NCBI RefSeq assembly: GCF_000422985.1
Contig: NZ_KE383966.1
Location: 289,829 to 353,828 of the forward strand
From: Erythrobacter cryptus DSM 12079
GTDB taxonomy: Bacteria > Pseudomonadota > Alphaproteobacteria > Sphingomonadales > Sphingomonadaceae
Reading direction: 5' to 3'
Length of the DNA: 64,000 bases
Part shown: one piece after another, positions 56,756 through 64,000 of the stretch
How the letters are laid out: each line of letters opens with the position of its first letter
Position numbering within the stretch: position 1 is the stretch's first letter
The notes under the pieces: generated by a model
What the model was told of the DNA's origin: nothing
The model's input: only the letters and a program-made list of their open reading frames with translations
The model's database searches: none
Program-made: the position numbers and the translations under genes

Positions 56756-58032
56756 GCTTCATCCCGTCGCAGCAGCAGGCGGCGGCAATCGCCGCGATCG
56801 AGGACTGGTTTCGGCACGGCACGCGCAATCAGCAGGTGTTCCGCCTGTTCGGTTACGCAGGAACGGGCAAGACCACCATCACACGGCATGCAATCGGCGA
56901 GCTCGGTCTTGAACCGATGGATCGCACGGGCGGCTCGGGCGGCGTGCTCTATGCCGCCTTCACCGGCAAGGCGGCCCTGGTGATGACCCGGAAGGGAACG
57001 CCAGCCTCGACGATCCACAGCCTGATCTACAAGGTCTCCGAGGCGACGCCCGAGGAGATCGAGCGTGTCACCCGCGAACTGGAAACGCTTCGCGGCGGCC
57101 TGCGCGCAATGCGACCGGCCGAGCGTTCCTTCGCGGAGACCCAGATCCGCCGCCTCGAGCTCCGGCTCGCCGACATCCATCAGCCTCGTTTCATTCTGAA
57201 CGAGCAGTCGCTGGTCCGCGACGCCGACCTGATCGTGCTCGACGAGGTCTCCATGGTCGGCGCCGAAATGGCGAGCGATCTGCTTGCTTTCGGCAAGCCG
57301 ATCCTGGTGCTCGGCGACCCCGGCCAGTTGCCGCCGATCAAGGGCGACGGCGCCTTCACCGACGCCGATCCCGACGTGATGCTGACCGATATCCATCGCC
57401 AGGCGGAGACCAGCGCGATCATCCGACTTGCGACGCTCGCGCGGCAGAGCATGCCCATTCCCTACGGCGAGCACGACGACTTCGTCTGGAAGATGCGGCG
57501 CTCCGACATCGGCCCGCATCAATTCCTCAAGGGCGGTCAGGTGATCTGCGGCCGCAACGCGACGCGGCTCTTTTTGAATACCGCGATGAAACAGGCAGCC
57601 GGCTTTCCAGACGCTTATCCGCGCGGGCTCGGCGAGAAGATCATCTGCCTCAAGAACCGGCACGATCTCGGTCTCGTCAACGGCATGTTCCTCGACCTGT
57701 CGGACATCCGCGACGAAAGCCCGCTCGCCTTCAGCGCGTCGGTGCGCACGGAGGACGGGACGAGCGTTCCCGGCCGCCAGTGGTTCTACAAGGGCCATTT
57801 CGACGACCACATCGCCTACGACGCCGAGCGCTTGCGCCGCGATTGGCGTGACATGCGGGGGCTAGTCGAGAGCGTCTGGGGCTACGCCATTACCTGTCAC
57901 AAGGCCCAAGGATCGCAGTGGGAGAACGTGATCGTCTACGACGACGGTCTCGGGCGGACCGCCGAGGACCGCGCCCGCTGGCTCTACACCGCCATTACGC
58001 GCGCGGAGCAAGGGCTGGTGATCCTTGATTGA
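56752..58032 (+). CDS. ATP-dependent DNA helicase, RecD/Dda-like
   Basis: The 426-residue SF1 helicase has Walker A FGYAGTGKTT near residue 35, DLIVLDEVSMV (Walker B) near 165, VLGDPGQLPPIKGDGAF near 185 and C-terminal YAITCHKAQGSQWENVIV with YTAITRA. It closely follows the RecD2/Dda family. It overlaps the nuclease gene by four bases and the primase by eight, indicating a coupled nuclease-helicase-primase unit. Confidence 0.9.
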   Translation: MSFIPSQQQAAAIAAIEDWFRHGTRNQQVFRLFGYAGTGKTTITRHAIGELGLEPMDRTGGSGGVLYAAFTGKAALVMTRKGTPASTIHSLIYKVSEATPEEIERVTRELETLRGGLRAMRPAERSFAETQIRRLELRLADIHQPRFILNEQSLVRDADLIVLDEVSMVGAEMASDLLAFGKPILVLGDPGQLPPIKGDGAFTDADPDVMLTDIHRQAETSAIIRLATLARQSMPIPYGEHDDFVWKMRRSDIGPHQFLKGGQVICGRNATRLFLNTAMKQAAGFPDAYPRGLGEKIICLKNRHDLGLVNGMFLDLSDIRDESPLAFSASVRTEDGTSVPGRQWFYKGHFDDHIAYDAERLRRDWRDMRGLVESVWGYAITCHKAQGSQWENVIVYDDGLGRTAEDRARWLYTAITRAEQGLVILD

Positions 58033-60952
58033 CTTCAACGACATCGCACCCGCCAGAACGCCTGCGGTTCAATACGATCTCGAGGCCATCGTGGCCGGCC
58101 TGCGTGACAGGACCGGCGCCTGGGTGCCGCAGCACTTTCCGAACGGCCGTCGCAACGGCGACGAATGGCGCCTCGCCAACATCAATGGCGCTGCGCCGCG
58201 AAAGAACGGCTCCTGCGTGATCACGCTCAGAGGCGAGCACGCCGGCGACTGGATCGACTTCGACGGCGGCCAGGGCGGCGGGCCGCTAAGCACGCTGGAA
58301 CAGGCGACCGGCCTCAAGGGCCGCGATCTTTTTGCCTATGCCGCCGATCTGGTCGGATGGTCGGCTGCGGCGCCAGCCCGGCGTGAACCCTCGGCGGCTT
58401 CCGCGAAACATGAGAAAGACTCTGCTCGAGAAATCGAGATCATCCTCTCGCGGGCCCTCCCGATCGCCGGTACGCCGGGCGAGGCCTATCTGCGCGCGCG
58501 AGGTCTCACGGTTCCGCCACCGTCCGACCTCCTGTTCCATCCGGATCTCGCGCATTGGGATACGAGGACCGGGTTCCCAGCAATCGTCGGCCTGGTTCGC
58601 GACCGCGCCGGTAGCGTGGTTGCCCTGCACCGCATCTACCTGCGGCCGGATGGGGCTGCGAAAGCCGAGGTTGAAAAGCCGAAGAAGATGCTGGGCCGCG
58701 TCGGCGGTGGCGCCGTGCGGCTGGCCTCGATCGGCGGCGACGCTGTCCTTGGTCTCAGCGAAGGCATCGAGACGGCGCTCGCCGTGATGACGGCCTGCCC
58801 GGGCATGGCGGTATGGGCGACGCTCTCGGCCACCAACCTCGAACAGATCGTCCTGCCGCCAGAGGCCCGGCGTGTCGTTTTGCTCGCCGACCACGATGCG
58901 TCGGGCACGGGCCTTCGTGCCGCCCAGGCGGCGGCGCGGCGTCTCCTGGCCGAAGGCCGCAGCGTCGCCATCGCCCTGCCGCGAGCGGAAGGCGATGACT
59001 TCAACGACGTCCTGCTGCGCGACGGCGCGGACGCGGTCCGCCAGATCATAGACGAGGCCGAGCCATATGTATTCGTGGACGCCGCCGATGCAGATGACGG
59101 TGGCCGAAACCGTCCGATCGGCTTCGTCGAGCCGCAGGGGCGCTTGCCGCAACTGCGCGCCGATGAGGGCGATCTCGCCCGCGCCCATGCTCGCACCTGG
59201 GGTTTGGTGCTCGCCTCGAACAGCACGCCATGGCTCTTTCGCAGCGCCGGCGTGCCGACATGGGCCGTGCACGACGATGACGGCCTGCCGATGGCCCGGC
59301 CGGTGACAGAAGAGCGGCTGCGCCACATGCTGGCCAAGCTCGCCGATTGGCGACGTCTTGCGCGCAATGGCGATCTCGTCCCGGCGCATCCACCAATGCC
59401 GCTTGTCAAGTCGCTGCTGGCGACACCCGATCCCGGCCTGCCGGTCCTGGCGGGGATCGTCACCACGCCGGTCTTCGGCCGCAACGGCACGCTCATGACC
59501 GAGCCCGGCTACCACCCCGATGCGCGGCTGCTCTACCAGCCGACACCAGGCTTTGCCGTGCCGCCGGTGCCGGAGCGCCCGTCGCCGGCGGAGATCGCGA
59601 CCGCGCGCAGTCTCATCATCGACGACATGCTGGGCGAGTTCCCCTTCACTGGCCACGCGGAGCGCGCGCATGCCGTTGCTCTGATGCTGCTCGGCTTTCT
59701 TCGCGCCATGATCGACGCACCGACGCCGCTTCACCTGATCGAGAAGCCGACACCCGGCACCGGTGCGACCCTGATGGTCGATGCAATCGCGAACGTGCTC
59801 ACCGGCATCAACGCCTCGGTGATGACCGAGGGCCGCGACGATGAAGAGTGGCGCAAGCGGCTGACCGCCAAGCTGCGCCAGATTCCCTCGCTCGTGCTCA
59901 TCGACAATCTGCGTCACCCGCTCGACTCCTCGGCGCTTGCGGCAGCACTCACCGCGCCCTTCTGGGAGGACCGCATTCTCGGGACTTCCGAGATGACGCG
60001 ATTGCCGATCCGCTGCGTCTGGATCGCGACCGGCAACAATCCCGAATTCTCCAACGAGATGGCGCGCCGCATCGTGCGCATCCGGCTTGATGCCCGCGTT
60101 GATCAACCCTGGCGGCGCGAGGGGTTCCGCCACCCCGATCTCATGAGCTGGGTTCGCGCCAACCGACCGCGTCTCGTCGCGGCCTGCCTCACGCTGTGCC
60201 AGGCCTGGCTGGCCGCCGGTCGTCCACGGGGCGCGCGCATGATCGGGAGCTACGAGAGCTGGTCGCGCATCATGGGCGGGGTCCTCGAGGTCGCCGGGTT
60301 CGAAGGGTTTCTCGCCAACCTCGACGAGATGCTTGCTGCTGCCGATGGTGAGGGCGCGATCTGGCGCAGTTTCATCGGCGCCTGGTGGGACCGCTTCGGA
60401 ACAGCCGAGGTCGGCACCAGCGATCTCTATGAGGTGGCATTGGCCTGCGAGCCCCCGCTGCCGCTGGGCGCGGGGGGCGACCGCTCACAGCGCACACGGC
60501 TCGGCAAGGCGCTCGCTCGCATGCGCGACCGGGTCTTCGATATCGACGGCCGCAAGATGCGCGTGCGCACGCTGGGCGTCTCCCATCAGGCCAAGCGTTG
60601 GCAGCTCACGATCGAAGGGGAACGTGGGGAACGTTTTCCGCAAGGTGTCGCGGCATCGGGCGGGGAACGTTGCGCCGAAAAGGGGAACGTCGAAATCCAA
60701 CGTTCCCCGGCACAACCCATTGAAACCAATAGCAAAGGGGAACGTGGGGAACATGGGGAACGTTTTTCGACACTAACGCATGTGCGCGGCTGCGCCCACG
60801 CGATGGAGGATGAGGGAAAACGTTCCCCACCTTCGTCACCTTCCCAAAGCGCTTGTGCGTCAACGGCTTATGCCGGGGAACATGCGGGGGAACATCCCTC
60901 ACCACGTTCCCCGAACGGCGCTGCGCCGGACTGGCTCAAGGAGGTGCTCTGA
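58025..60952 (+). CDS. Phage-type primase/helicase with Toprim domain
   Basis: The 975-residue protein starts with TTG at 58025. The N-terminal part (WRLANINGAAPRKNGSCVITLRGEHAGDWIDFDGG, DUF7146-like) precedes a Toprim-like domain (LGLSEGIETALAV; VVLLADHDASGTGLRAAQAAARRL; DDFNDVLL). The large C-terminal region has a P-loop-like TPGTGATLMVDAIA near 585 and NPEFSNEMARRIVRIRLD, resembling DUF927/primase-helicases. It initiates element replication by inference. The last 120 residues are hydrophilic and encode the repeated GERGERF-type sequence produced by the DNA array. Confidence 0.85.
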   Translation: MIDFNDIAPARTPAVQYDLEAIVAGLRDRTGAWVPQHFPNGRRNGDEWRLANINGAAPRKNGSCVITLRGEHAGDWIDFDGGQGGGPLSTLEQATGLKGRDLFAYAADLVGWSAAAPARREPSAASAKHEKDSAREIEIILSRALPIAGTPGEAYLRARGLTVPPPSDLLFHPDLAHWDTRTGFPAIVGLVRDRAGSVVALHRIYLRPDGAAKAEVEKPKKMLGRVGGGAVRLASIGGDAVLGLSEGIETALAVMTACPGMAVWATLSATNLEQIVLPPEARRVVLLADHDASGTGLRAAQAAARRLLAEGRSVAIALPRAEGDDFNDVLLRDGADAVRQIIDEAEPYVFVDAADADDGGRNRPIGFVEPQGRLPQLRADEGDLARAHARTWGLVLASNSTPWLFRSAGVPTWAVHDDDGLPMARPVTEERLRHMLAKLADWRRLARNGDLVPAHPPMPLVKSLLATPDPGLPVLAGIVTTPVFGRNGTLMTEPGYHPDARLLYQPTPGFAVPPVPERPSPAEIATARSLIIDDMLGEFPFTGHAERAHAVALMLLGFLRAMIDAPTPLHLIEKPTPGTGATLMVDAIANVLTGINASVMTEGRDDEEWRKRLTAKLRQIPSLVLIDNLRHPLDSSALAAALTAPFWEDRILGTSEMTRLPIRCVWIATGNNPEFSNEMARRIVRIRLDARVDQPWRREGFRHPDLMSWVRANRPRLVAACLTLCQAWLAAGRPRGARMIGSYESWSRIMGGVLEVAGFEGFLANLDEMLAAADGEGAIWRSFIGAWWDRFGTAEVGTSDLYEVALACEPPLPLGAGGDRSQRTRLGKALARMRDRVFDIDGRKMRVRTLGVSHQAKRWQLTIEGERGERFPQGVAASGGERCAEKGNVEIQRSPAQPIETNSKGERGEHGERFSTLTHVRGCAHAMEDEGKRSPPSSPSQSACASTAYAGEHAGEHPSPRSPNGAAPDWLKEVL
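60617..60912. repeat. Twelve-copy GGGGAACRT array
   Basis: Nine copies on the plus strand (60617, 60626, 60662, 60682, 60737, 60746, 60755, 60875, 60887) and three inverted (60700, 60820, 60904) of the 9-mer GGGGAACGT/GGGGAACAT lie in 296 bases. The repeats fall in different reading frames and both orientations, so they are constrained as DNA rather than as protein. Iteron-like origins inside initiator genes are known (lambda O); that function is inferred. Confidence 0.8.
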
Positions 60953-61599
60953 TGGGCATGCTCCGTCAACTCGGCCGTCTCCAGGCGGCAGCGACCGGTC
61001 CGCCGCAATGGGTCTTCGATCCGAAACCCGACCCTTGCTCGCGCTCCTTGGAGACAATCATGATCTCGACCATCGAAACCGGCCCCACCGAAGCGGGGGC
61101 CATCGCATTCCGTTCGCATCCGGCTCATGCGCAACGCGCCATCCTCGCGCTTGATCTCGGCACCACCACCGGCTGGGCGGTTTGCAGCCATGGCGGCCCG
61201 ATCACGAGCGGCACGGTCTCGTTCCGGCCGAGCCGCTACGATGGCGGCGGCATGCGCTATCTGCGCTTCCGGCACTGGCTCGAACAGCTGGCCAGCGACT
61301 GTGGCGGTCTTGCCGCGATCCATTTCGAGGAGGTCCGTCGCCATGCCGGAACCGATGCCGCCCACCTCTATGGCGGCTTCCTGGCGACGCTGACTGCCTG
61401 GTGCGAGCGCGAGGGCATCCCCTATCAGGGCGTGCCCGTGGGCACCATCAAGCGCTTCGCCACCGGCAAGGGCAACGCCGGCAAGGATGCTGTCGTCGCT
61501 GCCATTCGCCAGCGTGGCTTCCAACCCGCCGACGACAACGAGGCCGATGCCATCGCCATCCTGCTCTGGGCGATCGAGACGAACGGAGGTGTGCGATGA
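60952..61599 (+). CDS. RuvC-like Holliday-junction nuclease
   Basis: The 215-residue protein has a RuvC fold from about residue 60 onward: AILALDLGTTTGWAV (first catalytic aspartate), AIHFEEVRRH (glutamate) and the C-terminal DDNEADAIAILLWAI (acidic pair). The N-terminal 55 residues are variable and proline-rich. It probably resolves recombination intermediates during element replication. Its ATG overlaps the primase stop (TGATG). Confidence 0.85.
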   Translation: MGMLRQLGRLQAAATGPPQWVFDPKPDPCSRSLETIMISTIETGPTEAGAIAFRSHPAHAQRAILALDLGTTTGWAVCSHGGPITSGTVSFRPSRYDGGGMRYLRFRHWLEQLASDCGGLAAIHFEEVRRHAGTDAAHLYGGFLATLTAWCEREGIPYQGVPVGTIKRFATGKGNAGKDAVVAAIRQRGFQPADDNEADAIAILLWAIETNGGVR

Positions 61600-61853
61600 G
61601 CGGGGAGACGATGCTCAGGCATGCCGCGTCGGTCGTCGCCGAGCGCCGCAAGATCTACGGCGAACCCGCCGCCGCGATGGCCGTGGTCGCCAGACGCTGG
61701 TCGATCACGCTCGGTCGGCCCATCACGCCAGCGGAGGTCGTGCTCTGCCTCATCGATCTGAAGCTGGCGCGGCTCGGGCACGATCCGAAGCATCAGGATT
61801 CGATCCTCGACATCGCTGGCTATGCAGCAATGCTGCAGGAGGTCGGACGATGA
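61596..61853 (+). CDS. DUF6378-like small protein
   Basis: An 85-residue helical protein with LRHAASVVAERRKIYGEPAAAMAVVARRWSITLGRPITPAEVVLCLIDLKLARLGHDPKHQDSILDIAGYAAML. This resembles phage proteins of the MazG-like/DUF6378 type, often nucleotide-metabolism related. It overlaps both neighbours by four bases. Function unverified. Confidence 0.72.
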   Translation: MSGETMLRHAASVVAERRKIYGEPAAAMAVVARRWSITLGRPITPAEVVLCLIDLKLARLGHDPKHQDSILDIAGYAAMLQEVGR

Positions 61854-62050
61854 GGTGGCTGCCGAAAGGATATGGCGGCGATCGTCGGTCGGCCGAACAG
61901 GTCAAGCGCGAGGGCTGGCAGGAACAGGGCATCCTCGCGGTCTCGGCCGATGACCACCGCCTCACCTGGCCCGAGCGCGAACTGGTCCGCCAGCTCGGTG
62001 AAAGGCTCTACGGCCCGCGTCCCTCCGACGGGGAGGCGCGGCATGGCTGA
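61850..62050 (+). CDS. Unknown small element protein (66 aa)
   Basis: Product MRWLPKGYGGDRRSAEQVKREGWQEQGILAVSADDHRLTWPERELVRQLGERLYGPRPSDG. Charged, probably helical; no family recognised. It overlaps its neighbours (four bases upstream and eight downstream), so it is part of the coupled string. Confidence 0.65.
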   Translation: MRWLPKGYGGDRRSAEQVKREGWQEQGILAVSADDHRLTWPERELVRQLGERLYGPRPSDGEARHG

Positions 62051-62429
62051 GCGCGTCTGGACCGCGCAGGACGTGGCCGACCGCTTCCGCGAGGCGGTCA
62101 TGACCCTGCGCCGCCTGCCGCCGGTGAAGGTGCAGGGCTATTTCAACCTCTGGCCTGCGATCCGGAGGAGCGCAGAGGAGATGGCCCGGATGGAGCCGCG
62201 CCCGATGCGCATCACGCCCTCGCCGGCCGCGATCAGCCGGATGGAGGAGACCATGGACTGGGTGCTGTGGATCGGCGAGGAGGAGCGGCACCTTGTCTGG
62301 GCCCGGGCCGCGCGGGTGCCGTGGAAGCGGCTGTGCTGGCAGATGGGCTGCGACCGCACCACGGCCTGGCGGCGCTGGCAGCGGGCGCTGTGGACCATCG
62401 CCGCGCGGCTCAACGCTGCGCGCCGGTGA
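62043..62429 (+). CDS. DUF6362 protein
   Basis: The 128-residue protein has DVADRFREAVMTLRRLPPVKVQGYFNLWPAI and WVLWIGEEERHLVWARAARVPWKRLCWQMGCDRTTAWRRWQRALWTIAARLNA. The second half looks like a helix-turn-helix (QMGCDRTTAWRRW). This small phage family precedes terminase-region genes. It probably regulates or scaffolds; no experimental role is known to me. Confidence 0.78.
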   Translation: MAERVWTAQDVADRFREAVMTLRRLPPVKVQGYFNLWPAIRRSAEEMARMEPRPMRITPSPAAISRMEETMDWVLWIGEEERHLVWARAARVPWKRLCWQMGCDRTTAWRRWQRALWTIAARLNAARR

Positions 62430-62464
62430 GATGCAACATCTTTTTGCGCGACAGATGCAACATC
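62430..62464. repeat. Two GATGCAACATC repeats
   Basis: GATGCAACATC at 62430-62440 and 62454-62464, 24 bases apart. Each is itself a dyad (GATG-CAA-CATC), as expected for operator half-sites of a helix-turn-helix regulator. The first overlaps the end of the DUF6362 gene. Confidence 0.5.
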
Positions 62465-62552
62465 GTGCTGGTATATCCGTGCCATGATCGCCACAGGCGC
62501 GCGCGTCGCGGTCACGAGCGCCAAGGATCCTTTCGCTGGAACCGATCCAGGT

Positions 62553-62574
62553 AAAGGATCCGGCCTGATCCTTT
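62553..62574. repeat. Inverted repeat AAAGGATC-CGGCCT-GATCCTTT
   Basis: Perfect 8-base arms. A further palindrome AAGGATCCTT (62523-62532) and the sequence GGATCCTTTCG lie just upstream, so the GGATCC core recurs three times in 55 bases. No T-run follows; probably not a terminator. Confidence 0.4.
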
Positions 62575-62698
62575 CGTTACCGGTGAGCGCGGACACGCCT
62601 TTATCGCCTGAGCCTTTGCCTTCGTGGTTCCTTCCCGGGCATTTTCGGATGCTGGCGGGCGAGGCGCGGCGTAGCGCCAGCGACAGGGCCGATTTTTT

Positions 62699-62806
62699 GG
62701 GAAGCCACCCCCGTCTGAGGGAAGCCACCGGCTGCCGGAGGGCACAGGAAAACCGCGTGATTTCTGCTGGATAGCCGCAAGTCCGGGCGAGCTGCCGGGT
62801 GGCTTC
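62699..62806. repeat. GGGAAGCCACC repeats
   Basis: GGGAAGCCACC at 62699-62709 and 62719-62729 (20-base period) and GGGTGGCTTC, an inverted copy of its core, at 62797-62806. Confidence 0.4.
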
Positions 62807-62810
62807 TTAC

Positions 62811-62874
62811 TGGATTCCGGAATCCACCCGGAGTCCACAGGCAATCCACCGTGGAGTCCACCGTGGAATCCACC
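62811..62874. promoter_or_regulatory. Palindrome array with five GANTC sites
   Basis: TGGATTCCGGAATCCA is a perfect 16-base palindrome at 62811-62826. GTGGAGTCCACC and GTGGAATCCACC lie in tandem at 62851-62874, each a palindrome of form GTGGANTCCAC. Altogether five CcrM methylation sites (GANTC) start at 62813, 62820, 62831, 62854 and 62866. It lies about 145 bases upstream of the methyltransferase gene. Confidence 0.6.
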
Positions 62875-63018
62875 CTCCCGTTCGCCCATTCGAGCACGCT
62901 GGCCATCGGCCGCATGCGCATCGAGGCTTCGCCCGCTGAGCCAGCCTGGCCAATCAGCGGCCACCCGCGCGGGTGCGCCCCTCCCGCGTTCCTGACCCTT
63001 TATCGTTCCTTTCTGCCC

Positions 63019-64000
63019 ATGACCCTTGCCTTTGCCCCCGACCGCATCGAGACGTGGCCGCTCGAGCGCCTCAGGCCCTATGCCCAGAACGCGAAGCAGC
63101 ATGGGCCCGATCAGGTGGCGCGGATCGCTGCCAGCATGGCCGCGTTCGGCTGGACCGTGCCGTGCCTGGTTGCCGAGGACGGCGAGTTGATCGCCGGGCA
63201 CGGGCGGGTGCTCGCCGCGATGGAGCTGGGGCTGACCGAGGCTCCGGTGATCGTGCTGGCGCATCTGACCGAGGCCCAGCGCCGCGCCTACCGCATCGCC
63301 GACAACCGGCTGACCGAACTCGGCACCTGGGACGAGGCGCTGCTGGCGGGCGAACTGAGGCACCTGCTGGCCGAGGACTTCGATCTGGGGCTCACCGGCT
63401 TTGCCGATGGCGAACTCGACCGGCTGCTGGCGCTCGATCCCGAAGCGGGCGATGAGGATGGCGGCGCTTCGGTTCCGCCGGTGACCATCCCCGAGCCGCC
63501 GCGCAACCCGGCCTCGCGCAGGGGCGACCTGTGGATCCTCGGGCACCACCGGTTGCTCTGCGGTGACAGCACCAACCATGAGGACGTCCGCCGCCTGATG
63601 AACGGCGAGCGGGCGATCCTGTTCGCCACCGATCCGCCCTATCTGGTCGATTACGACGGCACCAACCATCCCACGCAGAACAAGGACTGGAGCCGGTCCT
63701 ATGGCGTCACCTGGGACGACAGTGCGCAGGGCGCCGAACTCTACGACGGCTTCATCGCCGCCGCCATTGCCGAGGCGATCGCCGAGGATGCCGCCTGGTA
63801 TTGCTGGCATGCCTCGCGCCGCCAGGCGATGCTGGAAGCATGCTGGGAGAAGGCCGGCGCCTTCGTTCACCAGCAGATCGTCTGGGTCAAGGACCGCGGG
63901 GTGCTCACCCGCTCGCATTACCTGTGGAAGCACGAGCCCTGCTTCATGGGCTGGCGCCGTCCGCACCGCCCGCCCAAGGTGGCCGAGGAGACGCTGCCCT
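63019..64000 (+). CDS. ParB-domain DNA methyltransferase (3' end outside window)
   Basis: An open frame from ATG 63019 to the right edge. Residues about 8-100 form a ParB/Srx-like nuclease domain (LRPYAQNAKQHGPDQVARIAASMAAFGW; LIAGHGRVLAAMELGL). The catalytic motif DPPYLVDYDG lies near 205 and is followed by the conserved WDDSAQGAELYDGF and a Trp-rich stretch typical of phage N6-adenine or N4-cytosine methylases. The AdoMet-binding motif should lie beyond the window (beta-class order). It likely protects phage DNA or modifies chromosome sites. Confidence 0.88.
   Translation, partial: MTLAFAPDRIETWPLERLRPYAQNAKQHGPDQVARIAASMAAFGWTVPCLVAEDGELIAGHGRVLAAMELGLTEAPVIVLAHLTEAQRRAYRIADNRLTELGTWDEALLAGELRHLLAEDFDLGLTGFADGELDRLLALDPEAGDEDGGASVPPVTIPEPPRNPASRRGDLWILGHHRLLCGDSTNHEDVRRLMNGERAILFATDPPYLVDYDGTNHPTQNKDWSRSYGVTWDDSAQGAELYDGFIAAAIAEAIAEDAAWYCWHASRRQAMLEACWEKAGAFVHQQIVWVKDRGVLTRSHYLWKHEPCFMGWRRPHRPPKVAEETLP

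Larger units (their letters stand above)
62430..63018. other. Repeat-rich non-coding region
   Basis: These 589 bases separate DUF6362 from the ParB/methyltransferase gene. I find no convincing gene. They hold two GATGCAACATC repeats, a GGATCC inverted repeat, three GAAGCCACC elements (one inverted) and a cluster of GANTC-containing palindromes (listed separately). The composition suggests a control or origin region rather than a lost gene. A minus-strand frame over the whole stretch is a shadow. Confidence 0.5.

Noticed and set aside
60617..60912. CRISPR array
   Set aside because: Units are only nine bases, spacers are irregular or absent, copies occur in both orientations, and they lie inside a gene; no cas genes nearby.
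62512..63966. Minus-strand frame of 484 codons through the non-coding gap and the methylase gene
   Set aside because: Its longest part is antisense to a methylase with clear DPPY and ParB motifs, and the rest crosses the repeat region.

Overview
The window reads as a GC-rich alphaproteobacterial chromosome, most likely Sphingomonadales and probably Erythrobacteraceae. Evidence is the rimP-nusA-ylxR-infB-rbfA cluster, a GcrA cell-cycle regulator, a CGFS glutaredoxin/BolA pair next to a zeta-type ATPase inhibitor (DUF1476), and the CrtW/CrtZ carotenoid pair. No taxon search was run.

Core chromosome, about 1-34.5 kb. A Nudix gene is cut by the left edge. A candidate sigma-54-driven small RNA (892-996) follows. 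Then comes a minus-strand group leuC-small protein-leuD-quinone oxidoreductase-DUF1476-bolA-grxD, a thioesterase and HAD phosphatase facing a large GMC oxidoreductase, and crtW-crtZ. A perfect parS-like site lies at 10219-10234. From 14.5 down to 10.9 kb runs an extended phage-shock operon: a small protein, pspA, pspB, pspC and six further small membrane genes, most overlapping by 1-4 bases. It faces pspF, with a textbook -24/-12 promoter between them. After a frameshifted PilZ gene comes the translation/RNA cluster (rimP to pnp). It is interrupted between rbfA and truB by yceI, tdk, an M50 peptidase and glpD. DUF481, gcrA, an ABC-2 permease, a PH-like membrane protein, hspQ and tRNA-Ser(CGA) close the core.

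Accessory region, 34.5 kb to the right edge. Directly after tRNA-Ser lies a 12.4-kb minus-strand operon read from 47.1 kb: WYL regulator, type III-like Res, DUF262/HNH nuclease, type III-like Mod, a 151-residue unknown, a RelE-like/SF1 helicase fusion and a DUF4236-TPR protein. This looks like a composite defence island. Next is a serine-recombinase module (47.3-49.6 kb, minus). It diverges from a plus-strand phage-like replication block: two overlapping unknown genes, a sigma-like factor, a RecA-like ATPase, a PD-(D/E)XK nuclease, a helicase, a primase with a dense 9-mer array in its 3' end, a RuvC-like protein and small DUF genes. After a repeat-rich non-coding stretch (62.4-63.0 kb) a ParB/methyltransferase gene runs off the right edge.

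The points most worth a second look are the sigma-54 small RNA that may share PspF control with psp, the enlarged psp operon with repeated PspB-like tails, the seven-gene defence operon with a probable WYL operator, the 12-copy GGGGAACRT array inside the primase gene, and five GANTC sites in 58 bases upstream of the methylase.
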